DNA from: Pogonophryne albipinna
Taxonomy: Eukaryota > Chordata > Actinopteri > Perciformes > Artedidraconidae
NCBI GenBank assembly: GCA_028583405.1
Contig: CM053248.1
Location: forward strand, 26,090,543 to 26,154,542
Reading direction: 5' to 3'
Length of the DNA: 64,000 bases
Program-made: the position numbers and the translations under genes
In this document: in pieces, positions 1 through 12,404 of the stretch
How the letters are laid out: the number at the start of each line of letters is the position of its first letter
How positions within the stretch are numbered: position 1 is the stretch's first letter
Notes under the pieces: generated by a model
Told to the model about the DNA's origin: nothing
The model's database searches: none
Seen by the model: the letters and a program-made list of their open reading frames with translations, nothing else

Positions 1-1168
1 CAATTGTACAATAAAATCTGTTAAAAAGTTAGTCTCAATCATAGCAAAGAAAACAGGACAATTAAAAGCATTAGTCAAGGGTTTGTTAGTGCTAAAAAGC
101 ACCTTGAGAATAAACTGGTACCCAATTACCTTACTCTACTTATCTCTGTCACTTTGATCAACACCTCCTCTTAGGCACTCTGACCTTCGGCTCCCGCCTG
201 ATGGGGCTGTTTGTCTGATGGATGTTTGGTAGACCCCGGTTTAGAGCGGCATGATGGAGGCAGCAGCGAGGCGTTAAAGTGAACGGGGCAGAGGCTTATT
301 TCCGTCTTACCTTTTCTCATGAATTGACAATCAGTCAATGTGTGCACATATGAAGATGCCCTTCTTTTTTGTTCCTATTCTTTGCTTTAATGACTTTCAC
401 TCGCCTTCCTTCACCAAGTAGTGCCAACTAAAAGCCAATTAATCACAAATCTATCTAATAAACATTATTTCCAATGCAATCAAATCTACCCAATACACAT
501 TTTTATTTTCTTCAAAGTGACTGGAGCTCATAAATTCAATTAAATAGCATTGTTTTCAACATTAGTTATGAATCTTTTTGGCAGTCAACCAACTTCAAAC
601 TCCCTTCAACCATGTATCTAACAAAAAAAAGGCAGGTTGGTGGAAAACAAAAAACCTAAAAGGCAAGTGAACATTGAATGTACATTTTCCAGGTGGCCAA
701 AAATTGAATAATGCAGTAATGCACTTTTCATAGCAGACCAGTTGGATTACCAAATTACCACAGAAATGATACACAATAATTACCTGTGAAGGTTGACCTC
801 TAGATCTCCACAACATGGTTCATACAGTGCTAAACTAAACTGAAACGTCATGCTGCCTGTATGTATATACATGCAATATTTAATTGTTGAGCTAAAATAT
901 GCAAACCGACAGCATGGCTGTTTTAAATTCCCCTACTGACTCCCACACGTTCCTCCCCCTCTCTCTCTGTGCCCTCATACAGTCAGTCATCCACCCTTTG
1001 CTGCGCTCCAGGTTGGAGGTCATGTATCACGACAAGCAGGGAGGGGGACTGTGGGTGCTGTTTCTGGAAGACCCCCCTATGGGTTCCCATCTGTCTGACA
1101 GTGGGGTCGAACTGATCTGTGTCATAATCTTTGTGTGCAGAATGCAGAGCAGGGAGCAACACTGATTA
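1..1168. other. unassigned DNA with one dispersed-repeat segment
   Basis: I see no gene here. The reading frames are short and match nothing I recognise. The only structure is a segment at about 1008-1140 that resembles 8150-8270 (see the repeat entries). Confidence 0.5.
1008..1140 (+). repeat. dispersed repeat, copy 1 (partner 8150-8270)
   Basis: This stretch aligns in the same orientation with 8150-8270. Both copies contain a GGTTGGA..T.ATGTA.CA.GACA block, then TGCTGTTTCTG, a GACCCCCC run, CCATCTGTCTGACA and a tail ending in ATAATCT or ACAATCT. The similarity looks like roughly 75-80% by eye. No termini or target duplications are evident, so the repeat class is unknown. The two copies could also be an old local duplication 7.1 kb apart. 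Confidence 0.55.
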
Positions 1169-1920
1169 AAGCCGTGTTTGCACTGCATGCTCGACTCGAC
1201 TCAACTTGCTCTTTTTCGGTTTTCAATTGGGAAAGTCATGGATAGTACCTGGTACTTGGTCCGAGTTTAGTAACGTCTAATGCTCCTTTTCCACCAAACC
1301 GGTTCCAGGGCCGTTTCCAGTGCCGGTTCTTCCTGTTTCCACCGCAGCGGTGCCGGCTCTAAGCACCGAAAACCGGTTTTCAGCGGCCGCTGCCTTGAGT
1401 TGACAGTAGACTAAACAACGGTGGACGAGCAGAACTGCAGTGGTCGGTAAATGCCGCTGAAACACATTAATAAACAATGAACCGCAGCACTCTTGAGAAA
1501 AGTACAAGGTTGGAGAAGTAGTTATTTAATTTAAATCTGGCTTCGAATGATTATAAGTAACACGATCATCGACCCGACGCAGTCCCCCATTGTTGTTGTT
1601 GTGAGCGGCGTTAGGGAGAAAATCAGCGACGTAAACGGTGATGTCATGACGCAGCAGCAGTCGGGTTCTGAGCGGTTCAAACACAACTGGGGCTAAAAAT
1701 AAGAACCAGTTCGAAACCAGAAGAGCACTAGCACGGAGCTAGGACTGGAACTGGTTTGGTGGAAAAGGGGCATAAGCGAGCAAGTTGAGCCATTACTAAA
1801 AGGTTCAATTTAACAGCATACAGTTTATAACCCTCCTACGTTGAAGGGGATACAATCCAGTGGGAATGAAAATGATGTGGGACGAGTCGAGTAGAACAGT
1901 ACCATGCGGTGGAAATTTAG
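1169..1920. mobile_element. candidate outer DNA transposon around the MITE at 1281-1772
   Basis: The left edge reads TTTGCACTGCATG then CTCGACTCGACTC. The right edge, reverse-complemented, reads TTTCCACCGCATG then CTCGACTCG, so the ends are imperfect inverted repeats. GATTAA flanks both sides (about 1164-1169 and 1921-1926). This fits a DNA transposon later invaded by the MITE inside it. The exact ends are uncertain because the outermost bases do not match well. Confidence 0.4.
1281..1772. mobile_element. MITE with TAA target duplication (Harbinger-like)
   Basis: The ends are near-perfect inverted repeats: TGCTCCTTTTCCACCAAACC on the left and TGCCCCTTTTCCACCAAACC when the right end is reverse-complemented (19 of 20 match). 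TAA lies directly outside both ends (1278-1280 and 1773-1775), as expected for the 3-bp duplication of PIF/Harbinger elements. The 492-bp body has no transposase, so the element is non-autonomous. The superfamily assignment rests on the 3-bp duplication alone. Confidence 0.65.
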
Positions 1921-2626
1921 GATTAAGGTAACCCATGAGGGTGCTTATGGCTACTTGTGTCCAGGAGTCTACCATACTTGAAAATGAACAGCTTTGGTCT
2001 TGTGTTCAGATGCTCAAAACAACCAAGTGCTGTCGTACAACTACATCTTGTTCTGTCCGATAACATGAGACGGGTGTTTTTTCAATTTCAAATTGTACAT
2101 TTGGTTGCATAATAGATATTATTCAATGACAAAAAGTTTAGAAGTGCATTCAGATAACACAAAGCAAAGGACTGCTCTCAAAACTTTCCAGGAACTGAAG
2201 TTGTTTCTGTTGTTTTCCTCCAGCCCCCTTATGTTTTCCTCTTATCTCTGTACGCTCATGAAGTGCTGTCTTACAGCCTCAGGGTAAGTGCCAATTTTTT
2301 ACTTTCCCCCTCTTACATTGGAGTGGGATTTTTTTTTCTGCAGGTACTGACAAGGGACAAGGATCAAAATAGAAAACAACATCACTGCTGAAATTATAGG
2401 TTGCAAACAAAGCCTTCAGATCCATTCACGCTGTCTCTGAAAGCTTTTCAGTCTTCACTCTGGGCATCGGTTTTAAAAAATAAGGTTGGACAAGGAAGTA
2501 AACCGCAAACCCTTCACACGCGTGCTGAATTAACTGAACCACAGAGCACTGCTGGACTTGAATACACAATTTAAGTATACACGAGATGAGACCCTTAAGA
2601 GTGTCTTATTCTTAGAGCTTTTCATC
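1921..2626. other. unassigned DNA
   Basis: I see no coding sequence, RNA gene or repeat boundary in this interval. Confidence 0.4.
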
Positions 2627-3426
2627 TAAAGGTAGGGACACACCAAGCTGACACCAAAGAACTGACACAGACCGACCCGACTGTTGTGTCGCCTCACGTC
2701 TCCTGCATCTTGGCCATGTGTCGCACTGGAACACACCGCAAATACTTCAGCCGACGGCCAAGTAGCACGTACGAACTGCGCATGCGTGAGTGGCAATACC
2801 TCTCCTTACCAGCAGGCGGCAGTAGTGTGTATTCATCATTCAATAGAGGCAACAACCGGAACACAGACTGTGTGATAACTGAGAGAAGAAGAACAGACAG
2901 CGTGATATAAACAAACAACAAATAGCATGTGCGTTCCATTTTCACTCTCCTCCATCGAAAACTATTTAAGCATTGTGGCTGGCAACCGTAAAGTACTGCT
3001 GCTACCACATTCCATGCATCAGTACAGTAATTATAATCAAAGATTATATTAATATACAACATCATAACACTGACAGGCAAATTATGTATCATCATGTACA
3101 TCTGTATCTTCTGACTTTTATTGTAGTATACAGTAGCTAATTGTATCCTCATTCTAATGTTGTGTTATCTAATGGCTGTAGTATGAAGGTACAAAATAAA
3201 GTTTTGCATTTTGCAGTAGGCCCCTATCGGTAAAAAGTGGTTTATTATCAAAAGAACTGTACAATGTAAACAATCGACAAAAATACAATACGATAAAAAT
3301 AGTATGTCATACAATAAAAAAAATGTATTGCCACAACTGTCTGTAAAAAGAAATTAGCCACATCTTTACAAATTAGTGAACTGTCTAGAGTTTCACTTTC
3401 CAGGGTATTGTCCGTTAAATTCTTAA

Positions 3427-5063
3427 AGGAAGGCTCCAGTCATTAGATAGTTAATCAAAACTTCAGTATTTAGTGAAACATTATGTTTAAACCATACCCT
3501 GAAGAAATCAGCGATATTCCCTGGTAAATAATGTTTTTATAGCTCTTTTTTATCAAAACCTGTATATTCCGTCAGGCAGCTGCCATTTTGGCCATTTTCA
3601 GTAGTCACATGATCCGAAAAACTAGGTCGTGACGTCATCTATGCGTTCACTTTGTAAACACACCACGAAAACATGGCGGAGTATTTGAGTTCGGACTCGT
3701 CAGCCGAGGAAGAAGTTTAGAAAAATAAAGTCCAGGCGGACTTACTTTGAATTATCACTATAGGTATTCATTCCATCCAAATACAACTGTAAAAAAAATA
3801 AAAAACATACTCTGTTATCCTCTTAGGCCCTACGGACCCGGTTCCGGGGCCGAAATCGCGTCATTTGCAGGAAACAACGTCTAAGGAACCTTAATATTTA
3901 ATAAACTATGAATATTTTATATCCATATAACGGGAAAAAAACGAATTTAACTGATCTTTTTCATTTTTTTCTTCAAAAAAAACACACAATGCTAACAGTG
4001 AGCCTCTGAATTAGCCCCGAGCGAAAAATGCTAACCTATTACTGCACCGAAAATCACTCCTAGCTCCCTTATTACTTATCCTAGCTGCACATCCAACACA
4101 TCGTTTATGATCGTAAAGACACAGAATCTAACGGTGCTCACCTCAACACTGAAAGATACAAACTCGCGACGTTATCAACAAAAACGTACATCAAAACAAG
4201 TGGCGCTAGGTACTAACATGCGCTAGGCTAACATGGCTTACCTTGGTCTTTGTCTGGTCTAAACTGGTCTTCAATGGCATTACAACGATAAAAACGATGA
4301 TGTAGTTAATCCATAGGTTAATATCCAATGTGACTGTGTTCCCTTTGAAATGTTCTGATAGTCTATAAGCAATAAAACTGCAATTCCGTTATCTGCTGTC
4401 CGCTCTGTGCTCCGTGCGCTCTGGGTCCTGCTGCAATTCCTGCTTCTTTACGTAGTAAACAATAAGTAAAGTCTGCTGCATAAGGTGCTTACGCTGGCTG
4501 GCATTGGCAGTGCACTGCATCCCCATTAAGTAATGGTTGATTAATAAATCCCATTTTATGTTTCATCATACTCTCAGAGTAGTCGTCCGGAAACTTGAAA
4601 TGTTCGCTGCATACATGCGCATGTGGATCTTTCGGTTCGGGCCGAGCACATTTCGCTAGCCACTGCCTCCGAACGTACTTCCTACGCTTACCCTCCGTTG
4701 GCAATAGATGGAACCGAGCATTCCGTGGATTGTTCCTATCCGAATTGTGGCAATGTTTCGCGATATAATGAGGCATATTTCTATAGAATTGAGAGAGTAA
4801 CTAGAGTAAACAACATGAACAAAGCACATACGTCAATTTGTCCTCGACACCAAACGCATAGTTCACGTCACCTCCGGTAAAATAAGTCATGTAACTCGTC
4901 AAAATGGCACCGCCCACAGGGTTGATGTTATTTCGGTAATTCATCAGTTTAAAATCACTGATAACGTCATCGGATTAAAAAAAAAAAAAACGACTGGCAG
5001 AGACTGGTCTGTTTTATCGGATGATAATTACTTAAAAATGCGTGTCATGAGCATTCCCTCCCT
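3427..5063. mobile_element. nested TTAA-flanked element carrying a THAP fragment
   Basis: TTAA lies at 3423-3426 and 5064-5067. Just inside, the left end reads AGGAAGGCTCC and the reverse-complemented right end reads AGGGAGGGAATGCTC, so the termini are short and weak. A THAP-domain reading frame lies inside on the minus strand. THAP fingers are known in Kolobok and P-type transposases, and Kolobok elements duplicate TTAA, so a Kolobok relic is a reasonable inference. A 15-codon acidic/serine-rich start (3673-3720, plus strand) may be a broken first exon of another gene. piggyBac is an alternative because it also uses TTAA. Confidence 0.4.
4489..4776 (-). pseudogene. THAP-type zinc finger fragment
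   Basis: This 95-codon frame has the order and spacing of a THAP domain, a C2CH zinc-dependent DNA-binding fold. Visible features are a cysteine in KHCHNS near residue 9, a proline after HLL, the invariant Trp in RRQWLAKC, CSEHF as the C-x2-H pair, and a DYSESMM segment. The first zinc-binding cysteine, expected a few residues before KHC, is absent (the sequence reads MPHYIAKHC). With no catalytic domain attached, it is probably non-functional. Its position inside a TTAA-flanked element points to a transposase N-terminus or a captured THAP exon. Confidence 0.6.
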
Positions 5064-5135
5064 TTAAAGAAGGTATTTTGCAACTCATGCAGGAAGTGTG
5101 GCAGCCGATTACGTGGCAACTGCCGCAGTCTGTGT

Positions 5136-5811
5136 TCAAATCATAGGTTCAAATACTTTTGAATGGGCCGCGATGTCGTCATTATGTCCATTATGTCCAC
5201 CCGTGGTAAACTGTGCCAGGGTCATGCCAATAGAGTGCAGCAATGTTTTTGATGCCTCAATGGCGGACTCATCCTGCTGCGCTTCGCCTGAGGCCTTGGA
5301 GTGCTCTAAACACTGCAGCCTGGTCAGGATTCACTGCTGTATGTCATTATTTTGTGTTCCAGAACTACCCTAAGGTGCAAGTCTCCTGTACCGGGTGTAC
5401 TGGGTTCGCAGAGAATCCCACTTCTTCTTGAGATCTTTCTCTGAAGCACACAAATAAACGATTTAAGCATTGTGGCTAGTTAGCATGTCCAATTCATATC
5501 TATATATAGTGCCAAACAAGTAGCAACAGCTAGCAAAAAATAACAAGAAAACACAAGGTTGAAATTATATTTAACGTTAACGTCACTGTACGCTGGCAAA
5601 CAATAACAAACCAACAGTTTCTGCTAAAGAGCTCAATTGATGAAAAAAAGAGAATCTTACCTGATAAACCAAGTTGAGTTTCAATCTCTCACCAGAGTCC
5701 GGTTTTCACTATTCGGTTTACGTACCGTTTCTCTGTAATTTCGAACAGAGCTGGCCTCTCCTGAATCAAGCTGATGAGTTGGTCTTCGGTTCCTTCATTC
5801 CAGATCGCCAT
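5136..5811 (-). pseudogene. MADF-domain protein relic, two exons
   Basis: Exon 1 (5811 down to 5661) starts at an ATG and encodes an acidic start, EDQLISLIQERPALFE, then KTGLW and ETQLGLS. It ends at a clean donor (GTAAGA). Exon 2 starts at 5440 after a TGTGCTTCAG acceptor and continues in frame with EKDLKKKWDSLRTQYTRYRR. Together they form a MADF fold, a Myb-related DNA-binding domain with the conserved LI, LW and KKKW..LR..Y..R positions. The frame has stops at 5689-5691 (after LW), 5370-5372 and 5331-5333, yet stays open between them to 5136, so it is a decayed gene. In PIF/Harbinger elements such a protein accompanies the nuclease in binding the ends. Confidence 0.7.
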
Positions 5812-6159
5812 GATGAAAAATAAACTCTTGCGTCCAGGTGAGATGAAAATGAAAAAGAATAGCCGTCTGTGTGTGCCTTCTTAAATCGTTTGTTTACGTC
5901 CCTCACTCCCGTTTCGCTTCTCATGCACTGATTCACTAGCTGAACAGCCAATCAGAGTGATTTATTTGACCGACATCCTTGGGCCGATTGCCTACGGATT
6001 TGACATGTCGAATCGGTAGGTTTTCTGCCAAAAAGGTTTTGCATGGCCGAAACGACTCTACGGTGCAGGACACACCAATCTGAGTAGGGCGACAGGACGC
6101 TCATCGTCGGCCTGACATCCATCGACGGCCAAAATCGGCCCGGTGTGTCCGGGCCTTAA

Positions 6160-7229
6160 CATTGTAGGCTTCTATAATCTACTAATCCAAATGGGGAGAC
6201 ATGAAACCCTGAAAGTACTATAATGTTATATTTCTTCACACAGCACAGAGGAGTTGGTGGCCCCTTTGACACTGGAGAACAGTTCATATTTGGTCTCATG
6301 CACATAAACTTGACCTCAACCAATAGAGGTCATGACAAATATAAACTTTATATAAGTTTGTCTGAAAGCTCCAAAGACATTTAGTAAATTGGGTAAAAAT
6401 GTGAGGCAGTGATGGTAAATGTCCTTGATCATGAAGTGGAAACCAGGTCAATGAGGCAATATTTTAAAATGTTATTAATGCAGTTGTGTCCTCTGGGACG
6501 AGCAGCCTTGCTCTGAAATGGCTTGTTTTTTAGCTGCATTGCTTTGTCCTGTCCTATAAGAAACAGAACATATGATTATTTTCACCTTACTCGTGTTTGT
6601 AATCATCGCTATCACTCATCCTGCTGTATATGTATGAGTGAGTGTTTTGTTCTGTCATTGGGGAATGGTGGATATGGTGTCTGATCTTGAGGTGGACATT
6701 TATAGCTGTGTGTTGTCGTGAATGAAAGGACAAACAGGAAATGCTGAGAGATTTACGTTGAATGTCTGTCTATGTACATATTCCTCTGGTGGAACAGGGG
6801 GGGATCAGTGTGTGACAGATGTCCATTTTGACCCCGTTGTTTGTAGCTCATACTCAGTTGCCACTGTAGGATGCCACAAGAGGAGGGCAGAGTCAGAGAG
6901 AGTGGAGGACAGAACTGAAGTGTGATGTAATGGGCAAGTGAGATGGAAAAAGAAGAATCCACATTATTTTTAGCCATACTATTTGATGGTTTGCAATACA
7001 GTTTGGTACGAAAATTCAGGGTCCTCCGAAGTTTTCTGCTGACTTTGATAAAAAATGCCTTCTTCACTACCTGAAATTTAGACGTGTCACTTATTTTAAG
7101 AATCTGAACATCTACTAGATAGGTTGACATACTTTTTATAAAGACATTTGTAATTTCAAGACATATGTATCCTAATTCTGTTGTAAATCCCTTATTTTTT
7201 AATCTAGCACAGGTAAAAATGTGTCAATT
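6160..7229. other. unassigned DNA
   Basis: Open frames here (for example 6753-7130 minus) have no recognisable motif and no splice-consistent partner. I see no repeat termini. Confidence 0.4.
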
Positions 7230-7230
7230 A

Positions 7231-7800
7231 TTTGGTTTAATAATCAGAATCAGAATACCTTTATTCATCCCACAGAGGGGATATTTACATATACATTTGT
7301 TACAGCAGGTCACGAGACAAAGATAGCTTAATATCACTCAAGAAGCATGCATACAAATATTAAAAGATAAAACTAGAAATAACACAATTTACAAAAATAC
7401 ACAGTAGTAGTAACAGTTTACCGATATAGCAGCCATGTGAAGGTATTAAAGGTGGAAGTATATATTGCACAGCTATTTAAGGTATTTATACAGTATATAT
7501 TGCACAAAAGTAGTATTGCACAACAGGGTGTTTTAGTCTATGTTGTTATATGTGTGTGGGGGTCTACTAGGGGCCATGGTGGTTGTAAAGTCTGACCTCT
7601 GCAGGAAGGAAGGACCTGCGGTATCTCTCCGTGAGACAGCGGGGGTGCAGCAGCCTGTCGCTGAATGAGCTGCACAGTGAGGACAGGGTTTCCTGGAGGG
7701 GGGGGGACACATTGTCCAGCAGGGAGGACAGCTTGGCTGCCATTCTCCTGACTCCCACCAGCTCCACAGTGTAAGTAAATACGTGCAAATCTGGTGACAT
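7231..7800 (-). mobile_element. 3' end of a non-LTR retrotransposon
   Basis: On the minus strand a short reading frame (7800-7567) ends with RYRRSFLPAEVRLYN and a stop. It is followed by an AT-rich 3' region with repeated TATTGCACAA-type words, and then AATAAAGGTATTCTGATTCTG at about 7240. This layout (short C-terminal peptide, TTGCAC-rich trailer, AATAAA plus TTCTGATT repeats) resembles LINE 3' ends that recur in fish genomes. The copy is severely 5'-truncated, and I cannot name the clade with confidence. Confidence 0.5.
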
Positions 7801-8149
7801 TGCTTTGTCTTATAATATTAAATTAACCATAAATTACAATTCAGACACATTGGAGCTTGAAAAGAAATGCCCGAAAATCATAATTTAAATGCTGGCGAGT
7901 GTGTTTTTTGTCTGAACTATCTTGACATGACATTAAATATTTCTTACACATTATTCTCCAATTTCTGTCAATTTTGAGCTCGGAATGACCTTGAGTATAC
8001 ACTAAAATACCCTGTTCCACTTAATTATGGGTGATTTGTTTGCAATGAGAAAACATTGTTATTGAGAGCAGCAGCATTCTGCAATCTTTTAGAATTGTCT
8101 TTTTCAAACTCCCCATCTGCTTCCATCACTCATTGCCCCTTTGGTGGGC
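7801..8149. other. unassigned DNA
   Basis: AT-rich sequence with no feature that I can support. Confidence 0.35.
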
Positions 8150-8270
8150 TTCAGGTTGGATGTTATGTACCAAGACAGGTGGGGGAATGCTGTTTCTGAG
8201 AGACCCCCCCTTATGGATTTCCATCTGTCTGACAATGGAATCAAACTAATGTGTTCCACAATCTGTAGAC
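8150..8270 (+). repeat. dispersed repeat, copy 2 (partner 1008-1140)
   Basis: This is the second copy of the segment at 1008-1140 and shares the CCATCTGTCTGACA core and the C-run after GAC. Small indels separate the copies. Confidence 0.55.
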
Positions 8271-8505
8271 GTAATCTGAAATCTGATTGGACCCATGGCC
8301 TGGGTCAAAATCAGTGCTATAATCTGTCCCCAAAAAACTGACTTGGATGTAACCCAGTTTTCGCTCATATAATATGACAGTTGATGAATATGACATCACT
8401 CTGAAAATGTAGACTTTAAACTGCTAACACATTTGTCACTACGATAGACAAACACTATGTTCCACCTTCAAAAGATCAAATTGTATTGGAGAGCAGCATA
8501 ACTGA
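8271..8505. other. unassigned DNA next to a LINE 3' tail
   Basis: No feature recognised. The following LINE tail is written on the minus strand, so this interval lies downstream of the LINE. Confidence 0.35.
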
Positions 8506-10310
8506 TCCATCCATCCATCTTCTCCCGCTTATCCATGGTCGGGTCGCGGAGGTAGCAGTTCCAGCAGAGAGCCCCAAACTTTCCTTTCCCTGGCCACATC
8601 AACCAGCTCTGACTGGGGGATTCCAAGGCGCTCCCAGGCCAGCGAAGAGATATAATCCCTCCACCTGGTCCTCGGTCTACCCCTTGGTCTCTTCCCAGCT
8701 GGACGTGCCTGGAACACCTCCCTAGGGAGGCGCCCAGGTGGCATCCTTACTAGGTGCCCGAACCACCTCAATTGGCTCCTTTCGACGCGAGGGGGGAGCG
8801 GTTCAACTCCGAGTCCCTTCAGGATGACTGAACTTCTCACCTTATCCCTAAGGGAGACGCCAGCCACCCTGCGGAGAAAACCCATCTCGGCCGCTTGTAT
8901 CCGCGATCTCGTTCTTTCGGTCATGACCCATCCTTCGTGACAATAGGTGAGGGTAGGAATGAAAATGGCCCGGTAGACAGAGAGCTTTGCCTTCTGGCTC
9001 AGCTCTCTTTTCGTCACAACGGTGCGGTAAAGCGACTGCAGTACCGCTCCCGCTGCTCCGTTTCTCCGGCCCATCTCACGCTCCATTGTTCCCTCAATCG
9101 AGAACAAGACCCCGAGATACTTGAACTCCTTCACTTGGGGTAAGGCCTCAATCCCTACTTGGAGTGGACAGTCCATCGGTTTCCTGCTGAGAACCATGGC
9201 CTCAGATTTGGAGGTGCTGATCCTCATCCCAGCCGCTTCACACTCGGTTGTGAACCGATCCAGTGAGTGCTGAAGGTCGCAGACCGATGAAGCTATTAGA
9301 ACCACATCATCTGCAAAAAGCAGTGGTGCAATCCTTAGTCCAACAAACTGCAGACCCCCTCCCCCACGACTACGTCTCAAAATCCTATCCATGTATATTA
9401 CAAACAGGATTGGTGACAAAGCGCAGCCCTGGCGGAGGCCAATCCTCACCGGAAATGGGTCCGAGTTACTGCCGAGGACCCGGACACAGCTCTCGCTTTG
9501 GGAGTACAGAGATTGGATGGCCCTGAGAAGAGACCCCCTCACCCCATACTACTGCAGCACCTCCCACAGTAACTCCCTGGGAACCCGGTCATACGCCTTC
9601 TCCAAATCTACAAAACACATGTAGACCGGATAAGCGTACTCCCAGGCCCCCTCCAGGATCCTTGCGAGAGTAAAAAGCTGTTCCGTCGTTCCACGACCAG
9701 GACGGAATCCGCATTGTTCCTCCTCAATCTGAGGTTCGACAATCGGCCTGACCCTCCTTTCGAGTACCTTCCAATGCCCTAACAGTCCATCAGTTGAGGT
9801 CAACAGCGTCCCATCCTTACTGTACACAGCTTGGATGGTTCCCCGCTTCCCCCTCCTGAGGTGTTGAACAGTTTTCCAGAACAACTTTGGTGCCGCCCGA
9901 AAGTCCTTTTCCATGTCTTCTCTGAACTTCTCCCACACCCGCTGCTTTGCCTCGACCATGGCTGAGGCTGCTGCCCTTCTGGCCTGTCGGTACCTTGCAA
10001 CTGCCTCGGGAGTCCCCCGGGATAACAAATCCCTGAAGGCCTCCTTCTTCAGTCAGACGGCTTCCCTGACCACCGGTGTCCACCAGGAGGTTCGAGGGTT
10101 ACCGCCCCTTGAGGCACCTAAGACCTTGAGACCACAGCTCCCCGCCGCGGCTTCGGCAATAGAGGCTTTGAACACCGCCCACTCTGGTTCAATGTCCCCA
10201 GCCTCCACAGGGATGCCCGAAAAGCTCCGCCGGAGGTGTGAGTTGAAGGCCTCCTGAACTTGGGCCTCCTCCAGACGTTCCCAGAAGTTCAACCGCACTA
10301 CACGTTTGGG
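8506..10310 (-). pseudogene. RTE-like LINE, reverse transcriptase part (split by hAT A)
   Basis: Read on the minus strand, this is the C-terminal two thirds of a LINE polyprotein: a linker with NPRTSWWTPVVREAV, then CGFRPGRGTTEQLFTLARIL, FVDLEKAYDRVPRELLW, RIGLRQGCALSPILF, and the catalytic LLFADDVVL (an FADD box). The C-terminal HLVRMPPGRLPREVF and RPRGRPRTRWRDYI are typical of RTE-group elements. Two in-frame stops break it (about 10053 and 9549). About 100 codons are missing where GHWK runs straight into VLERRVRPIVEP. The 3' end has a short (TGGA)n tail near 8515. The endonuclease half lies at 16408-17218, beyond the inserted hAT elements. Confidence 0.85.
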
Positions 10311-10318
10311 CTTACCAG
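10311..10318. repeat. 8-bp target duplication of hAT A, left copy
   Basis: CTTACCAG here matches 16400-16407 exactly. Both copies are LINE sequence. Confidence 0.85.
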
Positions 10319-10648
10319 CAGTGGCGGCTGGTGGACAATATTTTTTGGTGGGGCTATGGAAATAGGGACCAAACCATACTAAGGCGGTCCGGGGGGATCC
10401 TCCCCCGGAAGACATTTTTGAGAAATGACCCCTTAAATTATCTGGTGATGTTAGAGGGGGGGGGGGGGGACGACGACAAATTGAGGCTTAAAAATATGAG
10501 ATAATCCATAATCTTCAGTGTGGTTAGCTATGAATCTTCCAAAACTGTGCAACAGTACAGTAGGCCCACACAAACTGCAGAACACTGGTGCTTTGGGAAC
10601 ACTCAAATTATTTAATTCACATTTAAAATCAGGAGACTAAATACGAAC

Positions 10649-10770
<122 letters not shown>

Positions 10771-12404
10771 ATACTTGCCAACCCTCCCGATTTTCGCAGG
10801 AGACTCCCAATTTCATTGCCGTCTCCCCGGTTTCATCCCGGGGTCATATTTCTCCCGATTTCTGACAAAATCAGATTTACTCACGACTGTTTCCACTCGG
10901 ACTTTTATACAGCTACACCATTGTTTGGTTTCAATGGTAGCGCGTCTCTTTAGCAGCGCGCGCAATTCAAAGTTTGACAGGGTGAGGAAGATGAAAACTA
11001 AACAAGAATCGACAACTCCACCCTCTGCTCACTCCTTTCCTGTAAAATACAGGTCCAGCCCACACATATGCTCCATGGTGCTACAGGCATTGCCCTTACA
11101 ACTACAATAAGCATGTAAATGTTAATCTACAGCTCCGGCGATCCACCAGCACCGTAGTCTCCACCTGCAGACAACTATTGTAGCAGGGCCGTATTCATGG
11201 AGTCAACATTGGGGGGGACCAAAAATTCAATAAAAATTTGAATACTAATTTCCTGCCATTCTAAAGGAAAATACATAAAAAATCACTAACACATTGGATA
11301 CTTTAAAACCTGTTAAACCCCATGCCCCTGCCCGTGGGGGCAAAACACAACAATAGTCACAAAACTGTGTCTCAGGCATGAGTGTAGGAAGCATCCTCAA
11401 TGTGGGTGGGACAATTTGACGGGGGGTGTGGGCGGTCGGGGGATCTAACCTCCTCTAGGGGGGTCCGGGGGCATGCTCCCCCGGGAAGATTTTTTTTTAA
11501 ATGTTGAAGTTAAAAGCATCAATCTGGTGCACTTTGAGAGCAACATGAGGGACTAAATCTATGGATACATCTCAACAACACCCATGTGAAACAGAACTGA
11601 ACAGATTTACTTTTTTTTAATACATATTTTACAAATCCCTCCCTTTTTAAACTGTAGTATGAGTTGGAATGATTTCATACCTGTTATTCTGTTATTCTCT
11701 TATTTTGTATAACTATAATGATCATATAAAGGTGTGCCTTGGAAATACTTGTTTTGCATCAATCTTGATACAGGGTACTTATTATATGTTAGTATGGATT
11801 CCTAAAGCTTTTAGTCTACTATCCCATCATTCAAGGGTGGTTTTCACAATAAGTAATGGTTTATTTTTTGCACGGACACTATCATTTACATTTTTTTACT
11901 ATGTTCAATCTGAATTTACTTTAAAAACATCTATATTGATTCTGACTTTTTCTACATCCAACTCACAGGTTTATCATTGCTTTGAGAAAAAAGATTATTC
12001 ATTTAACCATTTTTAGAAGTGAAGATATAGTCAATTGTTCTGGGAATGTCATTTTCAAACCTGAGACCTGAAAAACAGACTTGGGGCTTAACTGGTTAAA
12101 ATGTTTTAGCATAATGTCTAATTGTGCATTGTATTACATCGCCCTATTTTATCTAGTTTAGCTTTTCTTGTTTTGTTGTTTGTAATGGCAGAGATTAGGG
12201 ATGAATAAAGTACAACTATAACCATATTCACATTAAAGCATTTCAATCCATAGAAAGGTCTGTGCCATGCAATTTCAGTAGAAACAGGAACACTTTATTG
12301 CCCTTTTGTTTTACAGCCACGACTCGCACTAGCTGCTTGCCGCTCATTCAAATTCAAAAAGACCCCCAACTTCCTCCCAGACACCCGCCCAAAAAGCCCA
12401 ACCC

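Larger units (their letters stand above)
2630..6156 (-). mobile_element. Harbinger-like DNA transposon with MADF gene relic
   Basis: The left end AGGTAGGGACACACC and the reverse-complemented right end AGGCCCGGACACACC match at 12 of 15 positions. Both are flanked by TAA (2627-2629 and 6157-6159), the 3-bp duplication typical of PIF/Harbinger. The body holds a decayed two-exon MADF gene on the minus strand, which fits the accessory DNA-binding protein of these elements. I find no DDE nuclease, so it was probably deleted. A second element with TTAA flanks is nested at 3427-5063. This copy looks old and inactive. Confidence 0.6.
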
